A stretch of DNA of 64,000 nt from positions 1 through 64,000 of the forward strand of contig CAZGFD010000021.1 of the NCBI GenBank assembly GCA_964525045.1, read 5' to 3'. Of this stretch, positions 33,670 to 42,542 are shown in pieces. The translations under genes and the position numbers were made by a program. How positions within the stretch are numbered: position 1 is the stretch's first letter; every line of letters begins with the position of its first letter. The notes below the pieces were generated by a model. It did no database searches, was not told the origin of the DNA, and worked only from the letters and a program-made list of their open reading frames with translations. This DNA comes from G020348185 sp964525045 (GTDB lineage: Bacteria > Nitrospirota > Nitrospiria > Nitrospirales > UBA8639).

Positions 33670-35532
33670 ATGGAAATGACTCAAATAATGGAATTAATCA
33701 AGAAGAGGGACGCGATGGACACGACATGCAGGTCTCCAATCACCCTGGCTGCTCTTGGGGTCCTTACTTTGAGCCTTGTGCTCGTGGGGTTGCCCAGTCT
33801 GGGGAACGCCCAAGAAGGGGTTCCGGAGGGATTTAAAAGGCAAGGGCTCCCCGCCCAACATCCGGCAGAACAAATTGAGGCAGGGAAACGGGTCTACTTC
33901 ACCAAATGTGTGTGGTGTCACGGGGTTGATGGTGCCGGGGATGGTCCCGGAGCCGATCGTCTCTGGCCCCGCCCGCGAAATTTTAATGCAGGGACATTCA
34001 AGATACGTCACACAGCGAGCGGGGAGCTGCCCTTGGTCGATGTGGATTTGATGCAAACGGTTACGCACGGGTTGCCTGGTTCGGCCATGCCCTCGTGGGA
34101 GGGCATCCTCACAACCCAGCAACGGAAGGATGTGCTGGCCTTTGTGACAGAAGAACTGGTGAAGGACCGGGACTGGCAGGATGAAGAATTTGAAACGTTC
34201 ACGGTGCTTGACTTGGAAAAACTTCCCCCCAAACCCGCGACCCCGGAATCGATAAAACGCGGGAGCGAGCTGGTTCAGGAAAAGAAATGTGTTGAATGCC
34301 ATGGAATGGAAGGCCGCGGAGATGGCAATGCCTTCAACCTGAAAGATGACTGGGGTTTCCCCATCCAACCCGCGGACTGGCACAAATGCTGGAATTTCCG
34401 GGGGAGCCGCCAAGATCCCTACAACGTCAAGAATATCTTTCGCACTTTCTCAACTGGAATAAATGGCACTCCGATGCCTTCATTTGCTGACAACACGTCG
34501 GTGGATGAGCGTTGGGACATTGCTAACTATGTGAATTCTCTTTGTGAACGCGTCAACGAAATCAATGTCGCCGGTGGTCAGGTGACCGACGAAATCGCCA
34601 CAGCACTGTCAACAGGTCAGGCGTTGCCGGTCGATATGTTGACGGATAAACCCAAAGCGAACTTTGTTGTCCCTTCCAAATTTACCGAAGGGGAATTACC
34701 CACGGATGAAATGGATGAGCGCTGGAAAACTGCACCACGGCGCTGGATTGCATTGGGTGGCCAAATCACTCACAAGCCACGGAATTTCGTCAACCGGATT
34801 GATGACGCCTGGGTGCAATCCATTTATAACGACACGCATATCAGTTTCCTCTTCCAATGGGACGATCGAACAAAAAGCGTCATGGAGGATGAGCCTGAAT
34901 GGTACCACACGGAAGTCAACCTTGAAGATTATGGTGTGGTGGAACAGCCCCCGGGCGGCTCCAAGTTTGAGGATGATCCCGAACATCCCGAGTCGATTGC
35001 TGCAGCACAAAACCAATATACGGTATTCAATGATGCCATCGCGTTTGAATTTCCCGTGAAATGGCAGGAATTGCCGGCTCCCAGAAAACCCCGGTATTTG
35101 TGGGGTGATGATAAGTTCTCCATGGATATCACGAAGTGGTCAGCGGATGGGAACCTTCGGGCTTACACCGGGACTGGCTGGGATCAGGAATTCGGCGAAC
35201 GAGAAGGGTTTGCCGAAGAAATAACGGTCGCCAAGGCGGAGTGGAAAGATGGCAGGTGGACCGTTCTCATTCATCGGCCAATCAAAGGCGATTATGAGGA
35301 AGATGCCTATTTGCAATCGGGGAAATACATCCCAATGGTATTTTTTGCCTGGGATGGGCATAATGGGGATGCGGGTCGGAAGATGGCGGTCTCCGCCTTC
35401 TACTATCTGGTAATGGAGCCCCCTATTCCCCAGGAGGCCTACATTTATCCCGTTCTGGTAGCCATTGGCATGGTTGGCATTGAAGGGTGGGTGCTCGTCC
35501 GACGGAAAAATAAACGCGCAGGCAAGTCGTAA
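33670..35532 (+). CDS. Diheme cytochrome c fused to ethylbenzene-dehydrogenase-like heme domain
   Basis: A 620-residue exported protein. A second in-frame ATG at 33715, behind AAGAGGGACGCG, would give a shorter leader; both retain the signal sequence ending SLGNAQ. Two cytochrome c domains carry C80-V-W-C-H and C207-V-E-C-H. Residues about 330-590 form an ethylbenzene-dehydrogenase-gamma-like (DOMON-type) domain, and the C-terminus ends in one membrane helix plus a basic tail. The usual Met and Lys b-heme ligand positions are not preserved, so b-heme binding is uncertain. It closes the cytochrome operon and is followed by a terminator. Confidence 0.87.
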   Translation: MEMTQIMELIKKRDAMDTTCRSPITLAALGVLTLSLVLVGLPSLGNAQEGVPEGFKRQGLPAQHPAEQIEAGKRVYFTKCVWCHGVDGAGDGPGADRLWPRPRNFNAGTFKIRHTASGELPLVDVDLMQTVTHGLPGSAMPSWEGILTTQQRKDVLAFVTEELVKDRDWQDEEFETFTVLDLEKLPPKPATPESIKRGSELVQEKKCVECHGMEGRGDGNAFNLKDDWGFPIQPADWHKCWNFRGSRQDPYNVKNIFRTFSTGINGTPMPSFADNTSVDERWDIANYVNSLCERVNEINVAGGQVTDEIATALSTGQALPVDMLTDKPKANFVVPSKFTEGELPTDEMDERWKTAPRRWIALGGQITHKPRNFVNRIDDAWVQSIYNDTHISFLFQWDDRTKSVMEDEPEWYHTEVNLEDYGVVEQPPGGSKFEDDPEHPESIAAAQNQYTVFNDAIAFEFPVKWQELPAPRKPRYLWGDDKFSMDITKWSADGNLRAYTGTGWDQEFGEREGFAEEITVAKAEWKDGRWTVLIHRPIKGDYEEDAYLQSGKYIPMVFFAWDGHNGDAGRKMAVSAFYYLVMEPPIPQEAYIYPVLVAIGMVGIEGWVLVRRKNKRAGKS

Positions 35533-35587
35533 CCGAATCCAACCGGGCTGCCCCTAGGGGCCGCTCCACGGATAAATACCAACTCCA

Positions 35588-35620
35588 GGGGGTGGGGACT
35601 CAACCCACCCCCTTTTTTTT
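35588..35620 (+). terminator. Strong intrinsic terminator closing the cytochrome operon
   Basis: Stem GGGGGTGGG / CCCACCCCC with a 7-base loop, followed by eight T residues. It lies only 8 bases before the mobA ATG, so mobA must have a promoter overlapping or inside this region, or depend on read-through. Confidence 0.9.
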
Positions 35621-35628
35621 GGGTTACG

Positions 35629-36240
35629 ATGGAACGGAAGATTGATCATATCTCGGGGGTGCTGCTGGCCGGGGGAAAAAGTCGGAGAATGGGGCAGGAT
35701 AAACGAAACCTCATGATCTCCGGAAAATCTCTGTTCAATCACGTCCTTCACGTATTGGAGTCGGTGTTTTCAGAAATCATTATTGTGGTGGACACAATAT
35801 CCCCCGTAGTAGCCGAAATCAATCATCGAGTTGTGACGGATCTGATTCCTGAGAAAGGATCAGCCGGGGGGCTGTATACCGGTCTTACCTATTCCTCCCA
35901 CCGTCAAGTATTTGCGGTGGCGTGTGATATGCCATTTTTGAATCCTGCAGTAATAAAGGGGATTTGCGATAGGTCTGACTCGACCGACGTGACCATGGTG
36001 AAACTTTCCAATGGCCTTCATCCAATGCATAGTGTCTATTCTAAGCAATGCATTCCTGTTTTACGCAGAATGATAGAGGACGGCCAGCTACGTATCCAAG
36101 ATCTTTTGTTACAGAAAAATTTAAAAACGACAGTACTAGGACAAGAAGTAGTTCAAGAGATTGATCCCCAATTTCAATCTTTTTTGAACGTGAATACTCC
36201 AGCTGACTTAGAAATCGCCGAAAGAGTGATCCGTCAATGA
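35629..36240 (+). CDS. mobA: Molybdenum cofactor guanylyltransferase
   Basis: A 203-residue MobA. It joins GMP to molybdopterin to make the bis-MGD cofactor that nitrate reductase and NXR-type enzymes need. The nucleotide-binding N-terminus is intact (GVLLAGGKSRRMGQDK near residue 9-24), and the VACDMPFLNPAVI motif lies near 100. The length matches the family. Its start follows a terminator closely. The glycosyltransferase overlaps its stop by 4 bases (ATGA). Confidence 0.9.
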   Translation: MERKIDHISGVLLAGGKSRRMGQDKRNLMISGKSLFNHVLHVLESVFSEIIIVVDTISPVVAEINHRVVTDLIPEKGSAGGLYTGLTYSSHRQVFAVACDMPFLNPAVIKGICDRSDSTDVTMVKLSNGLHPMHSVYSKQCIPVLRRMIEDGQLRIQDLLLQKNLKTTVLGQEVVQEIDPQFQSFLNVNTPADLEIAERVIRQ

Positions 36241-37361
36241 ACAACGGGACTCCCATTGTGTTGATTGTTCATCCGGGCACCCTAGGAGATATTCTCCTGT
36301 CGGTCGAAGCCATTCGTGAACTCAGGAAAGCCCTTCCGTCTCATCATGTGGTGTGGGTTGGCCAGTCCGAAGTTGGAAGGTTTCTTCTTGAATGCCAAGA
36401 AGTGCATGAAATCATTGGAATCGAGGGGCCTTTTCTCTCATCATTCTTTTCTGGCTCCACACCTGTTGATGATCGTTTAAAGGGCATTCTGGAACGATGT
36501 ACTCACTGTGTATGCTGGATGGTGGATCATGATGAAAAGATTGCCAATAGACTTCAATCCTTGGGTATTCGCGTTATTATTCAATCCCCACAAGATTTTG
36601 AGCTCATAAACTTTCATCTTGAAGAGAGGTTTATGAGAACCCTCCGACCATGGGAAATAAGGGCTGACTCGTATCGGAAAAGACAGGCTTTTTTCAATAA
36701 ATTCTTTAGCCCATGCGAAATCGATCATTGGAGGAGCAAATTCAGTTTCATTGATACACCTTACATCGTTATTCACCCCGGAAGTGGGAGCCGACATAAA
36801 TGCGTGCCTCCTTCTTTGGTGGCAGCGGTTGCGCGAGGTTTACTTGAACGTTCAGGGTTCAGCTTGGTCATTCTGAGCGGCCCCGCCGATCAATGTCAGG
36901 TGGATAGTCTCCTTTGTGAAATTCCCCCTGGAATGACGCATCTTGTTAGCAATCAATCTTTGTCAACCGTCGCCATTCTTCTGAAAAAGGCCGCTCTGTA
37001 TATCGGACACGATTCGGGAATCAGTCATCTAGCCGCAGGTGTGGGAACTCCCTCCATCGTGTTGTTTGGACCAACGAACTCGAGATATTGGGCTCCGAGG
37101 GGAGATCATGTGACAGTGATTCAGGGTCCTCCATGCCAATGTGATGATTGGCAACAGGTGCAGCAATGTTACCAGAAACCCTGCCTGGAAGTTTCGGTCG
37201 ATCTGATTCTTCAAAAAGCTAATGAGCTTATTCCCGTGATCGGGAAATCTCAAATTTCAGACTTCAAATCCCAGATGTATTCAAATTATCAAAATTCGAA
37301 ATTCCAAACTTTGGAACCTAGCAATTCTTTTCCTAATTCATGTTTGAAATTTGAGATGTGA
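36237..37361 (+). CDS. Glycosyltransferase family 9 (heptosyltransferase-like)
   Basis: A 374-residue GT9 enzyme, related to ADP-heptose:LPS heptosyltransferases, probably acting on lipopolysaccharide core on the cytoplasmic face. The N-terminal VHPGTLGDILLSVEAIREL and the C-terminal YIGHDSGISHLAAGVGTPSIVLFGPT are diagnostic. The last 35-40 residues (from about GKSQISDFKS) are translated from intergenic-type word repeat DNA, so the native end may be earlier and the tail is probably non-functional. The start overlaps mobA. Confidence 0.85.
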   Translation: MNNGTPIVLIVHPGTLGDILLSVEAIRELRKALPSHHVVWVGQSEVGRFLLECQEVHEIIGIEGPFLSSFFSGSTPVDDRLKGILERCTHCVCWMVDHDEKIANRLQSLGIRVIIQSPQDFELINFHLEERFMRTLRPWEIRADSYRKRQAFFNKFFSPCEIDHWRSKFSFIDTPYIVIHPGSGSRHKCVPPSLVAAVARGLLERSGFSLVILSGPADQCQVDSLLCEIPPGMTHLVSNQSLSTVAILLKKAALYIGHDSGISHLAAGVGTPSIVLFGPTNSRYWAPRGDHVTVIQGPPCQCDDWQQVQQCYQKPCLEVSVDLILQKANELIPVIGKSQISDFKSQMYSNYQNSKFQTLEPSNSFPNSCLKFEM

Positions 37362-37386
37362 AATATGACATTACCCCTTCAGGGGT
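37247..37386 (+). repeat. Word-repeat tract ending in the 44-bp repeat, copy 2 (inverted)
   Basis: AATCTCAAATTTCAGACTTC and related words begin within the glycosyltransferase reading frame. The tract ends with 37343-37386, the reverse complement of 6699-6742 with two mismatches, including the palindrome ACCCCTTCAGGGGT. The palindrome could form a short hairpin after the gene. Confidence 0.75.
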
Positions 37387-37482
37387 ACCTGGCCTGGATA
37401 GCTTGCCTACTCAAAAAAGCTATGGTACATTCGGCTCGGCTTGCAGTATTTTTCCTTATTTTTTAAGGACATAGGAGAATTT

Positions 37483-39252
37483 GTGTCGACCAATCTGGTA
37501 CAAGATCTGATAGTCGAGGCTTTGTCCAAGGCCATTGATCGAGTCCGTGAAAGTGGGGACCATAAATTTCCAACTATCCTTCATCCATCAATCGAATTAC
37601 CTAAGCGGGCGGAATGGGGAGATTTTTCTTCGAACGTCGCCATGGCGTTGGCCCCAAAAGTCCATCGACCACCGTTGGAGATTGCGGATGCTCTTGCCAA
37701 AGAACTCCAGGTCGGATCGGCAGAATTATTTGAACGGGTTGAAGTTGCAGCCCCGGGATTTCTGAATTTCACGGTTAATCGAAATCGATGGGTTGAAGTT
37801 CTTCGGGCCATAGAAGCCCAGGGACAGCATTTTGGCAACAGTAAGGTAGGTAAGGGCAAGCGGGTACTTGTAGAATTTGTGAGCGCCAACCCGACAGGAC
37901 CTCTTCATGTGGGGCATGGTCGAGGTGCGGCTCTCGGGCACGCCGTATCGAATCTTCTCAGTGCTGCGGGCTATAAAGTCGAACGGGAATATTATATCAA
38001 TGATGTCGGTCGTCAACTCCGGCTTCTCGGGACATCCGTCTTTACCCGATATCGAGAACATTTTGGTCAATCAATTTCCTTCCCTGAAGATGGCTATCAT
38101 GGTTCCTATATAGGAGTGATCGCCGGGGAATTGGCTCAGGAATCTGGATCAACCCTCCTTGATCTGTCAGTAGAGGAGGCGGAATCGAAATGTGCAACCT
38201 TTGCCTGTCAAAAACTGCTTGAAAAACTTAAAGAGGATCTTCTGGTCTTTGGAATTCCGTTTGATTCGTGGTTTAGCGAGGCAAAATTGCATGAGTCCGG
38301 CCGTATCCAACAAGCCCTCACCGAATTAAAAGAACGTGACCTGGTATTTCAGAAGGATGGGGCTTGGTGGTTCAGGTCTTCCGATTTTGGGGATGAAAAA
38401 GATCGAGTGGTTGAGAAACAGGACGGTGATTATACGTATCTCGCCTCTGATATTGCGTACCACCGGGAAAAGCTGGACCGTGGGTTTGATTCTTTAATCA
38501 ATATTTGGGGGGCAGACCATCACGGATATATCTCCAGAATGCAAGCGGCCGTTCAGTCTTTTGGGTATCCGAAGGATCGACTTCGGGTTGTCCTGGTTCA
38601 AATGGTCAGTCTGCTACGGGGTGGAAAGAAAATTGAAATGTCCAAGAGAGCGGGAGAATTTGTCACTCTAAGAGAAGTGATTGATGAGGTCGGTGCAGAT
38701 GCGGCCAAGTTTTTTTTCCTCATGCGACGCTCTGATTCACATCTGGACTTTGACCTCGACTTGGCCAAACAACAGTCCTCGGATAATCCAGTCTACTATG
38801 TTCAATATGCCCATGCCCGTCTGTCAAGTTTATTCAGAGTCGCTCAAAGCCGTGGGATTCCCATCCCATCTGTTGATGATGTCGACCATAGGTTATTGGT
38901 GAATCCGGACGAGCTTCGACTGATAAAATACTTATCCTGCTATCCGGGTGTTGTGGAGGGGAGTGCGAACGCTCTCGAACCACATCGGCTGACATTTTAC
39001 CTTCAAGAGCTTGCAGCCCACCTGCATACGTATTATTACAAGAATCGCGTCCTCCCACCTATGGAGGGAAATCCAGCCAATGGCTCTGAACCGTCATCAG
39101 AAGCAGGCGGAGAACAAGAAAGTATAAGGGAACCGAGTGAACCAATCACGCCGGAAATCACAGCGGCCAGGCTTGCGATGATGTGTCAAGTTCAAAGGGT
39201 CATCAAGAATGGTCTGGGGCTTCTAGGAATTTCTGCTCCTGAGCAAATGTAG
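37483..39252 (+). CDS. argS: Arginyl-tRNA synthetase
   Basis: A 589-residue class I synthetase that charges tRNA-Arg. The start is GTG 37483 behind ATAGGAGAATTT; an upstream in-frame TTG lacks a good site. Motifs: an N-terminal Add1 domain, ANPTGPLHVGHGRGAA (HIGH variant HVGH) near 134, and an alpha-helical DALR domain at the C-terminus after NPVYYVQYAHARLSSL. The KMSKS region reads IEMSKRAGEF. A Glu/Ser-rich insert of about 35 residues lies near 540 in the DALR domain. It is an ordinary housekeeping gene. Confidence 0.95.
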   Translation: MSTNLVQDLIVEALSKAIDRVRESGDHKFPTILHPSIELPKRAEWGDFSSNVAMALAPKVHRPPLEIADALAKELQVGSAELFERVEVAAPGFLNFTVNRNRWVEVLRAIEAQGQHFGNSKVGKGKRVLVEFVSANPTGPLHVGHGRGAALGHAVSNLLSAAGYKVEREYYINDVGRQLRLLGTSVFTRYREHFGQSISFPEDGYHGSYIGVIAGELAQESGSTLLDLSVEEAESKCATFACQKLLEKLKEDLLVFGIPFDSWFSEAKLHESGRIQQALTELKERDLVFQKDGAWWFRSSDFGDEKDRVVEKQDGDYTYLASDIAYHREKLDRGFDSLINIWGADHHGYISRMQAAVQSFGYPKDRLRVVLVQMVSLLRGGKKIEMSKRAGEFVTLREVIDEVGADAAKFFFLMRRSDSHLDFDLDLAKQQSSDNPVYYVQYAHARLSSLFRVAQSRGIPIPSVDDVDHRLLVNPDELRLIKYLSCYPGVVEGSANALEPHRLTFYLQELAAHLHTYYYKNRVLPPMEGNPANGSEPSSEAGGEQESIREPSEPITPEITAARLAMMCQVQRVIKNGLGLLGISAPEQM

Positions 39253-39270
39253 GAAGAAAGTGTCCTTTCC

Positions 39271-39336
39271 ATCTCAAATTTCAAATCTCAAATCTTAAAA
39301 AAATCTGAGATCTGAAATCTGAGATCTGAAATTCAC
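39271..39336. repeat. Inverted word repeat between argS and tgt
   Basis: Left arm ATCTCAAATTTCAAATCTC continuing to 39296 and right arm TCTGAGATCTGAAATCTGAG ending near 39333 are roughly reverse complementary around an A-run. They could fold into a long hairpin. The words are the same family seen near 1310, 6720, 37250 and 48666. Confidence 0.65.
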
Positions 39337-39339
39337 AAA

Positions 39340-40476
39340 ATGTTTACGGTTGAAACATCAGATACGTCAACGCTTGGAAGGGTTGGACGCCTTTTTACTG
39401 CACATGGACAGATTGACACTCCAGTGTTTATGCCGGTCGGCACCCTGGGGACGGTCAAGTGCGTAGATCCTGAAGAAATTCAAGCTTGTGGGTTTGGGCT
39501 TATTTTAGGTAATGCCTACCACCTGTATCTCCGCCCGGGTCATCAGCTGATTGCCGAATTAGGAGGGCTTCATCGATTCATGCAATGGCCCGGTGCATTA
39601 CTGACCGATAGTGGTGGATTTCAAATGGTGAGTTTGGCTGACCTTTGCGAAATCACCGATGAAGGTCTTTCCTTCAAATCTCATCTGGATGGATCTCGGC
39701 ATTCTCTGACTCCCGAGGCTTGCATTGAAATTCAGTTGGCCCTAGGGTCTGATATCATGATGGTTTTGGACCATTGTCCTCCCTTTCCGTGTTCCGAAGA
39801 CCAAGCCAAACAGGCCGTACGGCGTACGGCTCAATGGGCGAGACGCTGCCTTTCTGTGTCCAAACCCGTTCATCAATCTCTTTTCGGAATCATTCAGGGA
39901 GGGGTATTTCCCCAGGTCCGAAAAATGGCCGCTCAAGGATTACTGGATTTGGGGTTTGATGGATACGCCCTGGGGGGGCTTTCACTTGGAGAAGATAAAC
40001 CCACCATGTTTCGCATGATCGAAACGGTAGTCTCTGAACTGCCTTCCGACCGTCCCCGCTATCTCATGGGTGTCGGGCTACCGGAAGATATTCTTGAAGG
40101 CGTGTGCCGTGGTGTTGACATGTTTGATTGTGTGATCCCAAGTCGACATGGACGAACGGGGTGGCTCTTTACCTCCATGGGTCGAGTGATCATTAAACAG
40201 GCTCAATATGCTCGAGATGAGTCACCCATTGATCCCCTCTGTCGGTGCCCGGTCTGTCAACGGTTTTCCCGGGCCTATTTGCGACATCTGTTTCAATCAA
40301 ATGAAATGTTGGGGGTCCGGCTCAATACCCTGCATAACTTGTGGTATTATGGAGCCTTTATGTCAGAGATTCGAGAAGCCATTCGAAAAAACCAGCTTGC
40401 TCAGTTTCGAACCGAGTATTATCAAAGGATGAAAAATTCCGAATCGGATACTCGTTGGGCAACTGCTGATGTCTAA
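39340..40476 (+). CDS. tgt: Queuine tRNA-ribosyltransferase
   Basis: A 378-residue TGT that exchanges guanine-34 for preQ1 in tRNAs with GUN anticodons. TIM-barrel motifs are present: GTLGTVKCVDPEEI, LLTDSGGFQMVSL with the catalytic-region Asp, GGLSLGE, and FDCVIPSRHGRTG. The zinc site is CRCPVC near 305 with a following histidine (YLRHLF). The length is normal. The start codon falls at the very end of an inverted repeat and no Shine-Dalgarno is evident. yajC, secD and secF follow, a gene order common in bacteria. Confidence 0.95.
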   Translation: MFTVETSDTSTLGRVGRLFTAHGQIDTPVFMPVGTLGTVKCVDPEEIQACGFGLILGNAYHLYLRPGHQLIAELGGLHRFMQWPGALLTDSGGFQMVSLADLCEITDEGLSFKSHLDGSRHSLTPEACIEIQLALGSDIMMVLDHCPPFPCSEDQAKQAVRRTAQWARRCLSVSKPVHQSLFGIIQGGVFPQVRKMAAQGLLDLGFDGYALGGLSLGEDKPTMFRMIETVVSELPSDRPRYLMGVGLPEDILEGVCRGVDMFDCVIPSRHGRTGWLFTSMGRVIIKQAQYARDESPIDPLCRCPVCQRFSRAYLRHLFQSNEMLGVRLNTLHNLWYYGAFMSEIREAIRKNQLAQFRTEYYQRMKNSESDTRWATADV

Positions 40477-40522
40477 CCATGACATGGAAGGAAATTCCCA
40501 TGTTTGCTAAACAGAGGAAATC

Positions 40523-40843
40523 ATGATCCTATCATCTCTTGCCTGGGCGCAAGCTGGAACTGGAGGAGATAGTTCAGCGGGGTTGCTCTCGCTCATTCCC
40601 TTTCTCCTGATCTTTGTGGTGTTTTATTTTCTGCTGATCCTGCCACAGCAACGTCGACAAAAAAAACAGAGGGAAATGCTTGCGGCAATCAAAAAAGGTG
40701 AAAAAATTGTGACAACAGGCGGAATTTGGGGTACGATTACCAATTTGGATAAAGAAACGGTGACGGTCCAAATTGCCGACAACACCAAAGTTCGGATGCA
40801 ACGTGATCATGTTGCAAGGATTCGAACGACGGAGGAAGGGTAA
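40523..40843 (+). CDS. yajC: Preprotein translocase accessory subunit YajC
   Basis: A 106-residue protein with one N-terminal helix (about 22-42, LIPFLLIFVVFYFLLILP) followed by the diagnostic QQRRQKKQREMLAAIKKGEKIVTTGGIWGTI. It associates with SecDF in the inner membrane. GAGGAAATC precedes the ATG. It starts 46 bases after tgt and 23 bases before secD. Confidence 0.93.
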   Translation: MILSSLAWAQAGTGGDSSAGLLSLIPFLLIFVVFYFLLILPQQRRQKKQREMLAAIKKGEKIVTTGGIWGTITNLDKETVTVQIADNTKVRMQRDHVARIRTTEEG

Positions 40844-40865
40844 TGAGCATAGGGAGATATCCTAG

Positions 40866-42542
40866 ATGAAGAAGATTCGCACAAGATTGACTCTGCTCAT
40901 TACGATCACGATTGTTTCGCTTATACTCTCCATTCCTTCATTTCCTTCTATTTATCAAACTCTACCCGGATGGGCCAAATCCATTTTGAGTGACCGGGGG
41001 TTGTCGCTCGGCCTTGATCTCCAGGGGGGCATTCATCTTGTCCTGGAGGTGGAAGAGGACCGCGCCGTTGAAATTGCCGTGGACCGATCTAGAAAAGCCC
41101 TCGTGGAGTTGTTTGATGACAAGGAAATCACCTTCGACTCAGTCGAACGTGAAGGATCTACCGGTTTAATTATCACCCTATTGCCGGATGAAGGTGAGGG
41201 AATTGACCAGAGCGATGATAAAGATCAAAAAAATATCAAGGAAGAAGTTATCCAATTGATGAGTGATAATTTCCCAAACTTTATTGAAGGAGACTCCTCG
41301 GAAACTCGTCTCGTTTTTGAGCTGACTTCCCCTGAAATCGACCGTATCAAGAATTCAGCCATCAACCAGGCTTTGGAAACTATTCGAAATCGCATCGACC
41401 AGTTTGGTGTGGCCGAGCCTTTGATTCAACGGTTAGGGCGAAACCAGATCGCCATCCAACTTCCAGGCATCAAAGATCCCGCACGAGCGAAAGCGCTGAT
41501 CCAAGAGACCGCTCAGCTTGAGTTTAAAATGTTGGATGAATCGGAGATTGCTTTGGAGTTTCCCGCGAATGTTGAAAAGGGAAAAGAAGCCGAAGTACGA
41601 AAAAAGTTTGAGGGACGTCTTCCTGAGGGGTCAGAAATTCTTTTTGAAACCGTCGAATCGGATACGGATACCCGTTCCTATAGTGTGCCCTATCTGGTGA
41701 AAAAAGACGCAGCGTTGACGGGTGACGTCTTGCAGGATGCGCGAGTGACCATTGGGGAGTTCAATGAGCCAATCGTCGGTGTGACGTTTGACAGTAAGGG
41801 GGCCCGCGAATTCGAGCAGGTCACCGGAGCCAATGTTGGAAAACGAATGGCGATTGTATTGGATGGCACGGTCTATTCGGCTCCCGTGATACGGGATAGG
41901 ATCAGCGGTGGACGTGCGGTCATTGAGGGAGTATTCACGACAAATGAGGCGAACGATTTGGCCGTAATCTTGCGAGCCGGCGCCCTTCCAGCGCCCTTAC
42001 GGACTCTTCAAGATTTGACGGTTGGGCCTTCGCTTGGTCGTGATTCAATTGAAAAAGGGCTCAATACGACCGTCATGGCCGGAATATTAGTGCTGATATT
42101 TATGATTGTGTATTACCGTTTGTCCGGCATTATTGCGGATTTCGCTCTAGCCTTAAATCTGGTCGCCTTGCTGGGGGCGCTTTCTGGGCTCAATGCCACC
42201 TTAACGTTGCCGGGTATTGCCGGTATCATTCTGACGATTGGAATGGGGGTCGATTCGAATATTCTTATCTTCGAGCGAATACGCGAAGAACTTCGTCAGG
42301 GCCGACCGGTTCGATTGGCTGTGGATGGAGGCTATGACAAGGCTCTTCTGACCATTGTCGATTCTCATGTGACAACCTTAATCACGGGGTTTGCGTTATT
42401 TCTATTTGGAACAGGGCCCATCAAGGGCTTTGCTGTGACCCTATGTCTGGGGATCGGTATCAATCTCTTTACCGCTCTGGTTGGGACCAAAGTGGTCTTT
42501 GATTTGTTTAATCGGCGGAAACTCGAACGTCTCAGTATTTAG
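40866..42542 (+). CDS. secD: Protein translocase subunit SecD
   Basis: A 558-residue RND-type membrane protein that uses the proton gradient to finish Sec export. It has an N-terminal helix, a large periplasmic P1 domain (about 50-370) starting LGLDLQGGIHLVLEVE, and six-helix membrane core with GPSLGRDSIEKGL and GMGVDSNILIFERIREELR. The length and layout are typical. A MITE-like element separates it from secF, which normally follows directly. Confidence 0.95.
   Translation: MKKIRTRLTLLITITIVSLILSIPSFPSIYQTLPGWAKSILSDRGLSLGLDLQGGIHLVLEVEEDRAVEIAVDRSRKALVELFDDKEITFDSVEREGSTGLIITLLPDEGEGIDQSDDKDQKNIKEEVIQLMSDNFPNFIEGDSSETRLVFELTSPEIDRIKNSAINQALETIRNRIDQFGVAEPLIQRLGRNQIAIQLPGIKDPARAKALIQETAQLEFKMLDESEIALEFPANVEKGKEAEVRKKFEGRLPEGSEILFETVESDTDTRSYSVPYLVKKDAALTGDVLQDARVTIGEFNEPIVGVTFDSKGAREFEQVTGANVGKRMAIVLDGTVYSAPVIRDRISGGRAVIEGVFTTNEANDLAVILRAGALPAPLRTLQDLTVGPSLGRDSIEKGLNTTVMAGILVLIFMIVYYRLSGIIADFALALNLVALLGALSGLNATLTLPGIAGIILTIGMGVDSNILIFERIREELRQGRPVRLAVDGGYDKALLTIVDSHVTTLITGFALFLFGTGPIKGFAVTLCLGIGINLFTALVGTKVVFDLFNRRKLERLSI

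Noticed and set aside
33694..34413. 239-codon minus-strand frame opposite the fused cytochrome
   Set aside because: The plus strand carries two CxxCH motifs and a signal peptide in the same interval; the minus frame has no domain.
39271..39336. CRISPR-like repeats between argS and tgt
   Set aside because: The repeats are short low-complexity words without unique spacers or regular period; an inverted word repeat explains them.
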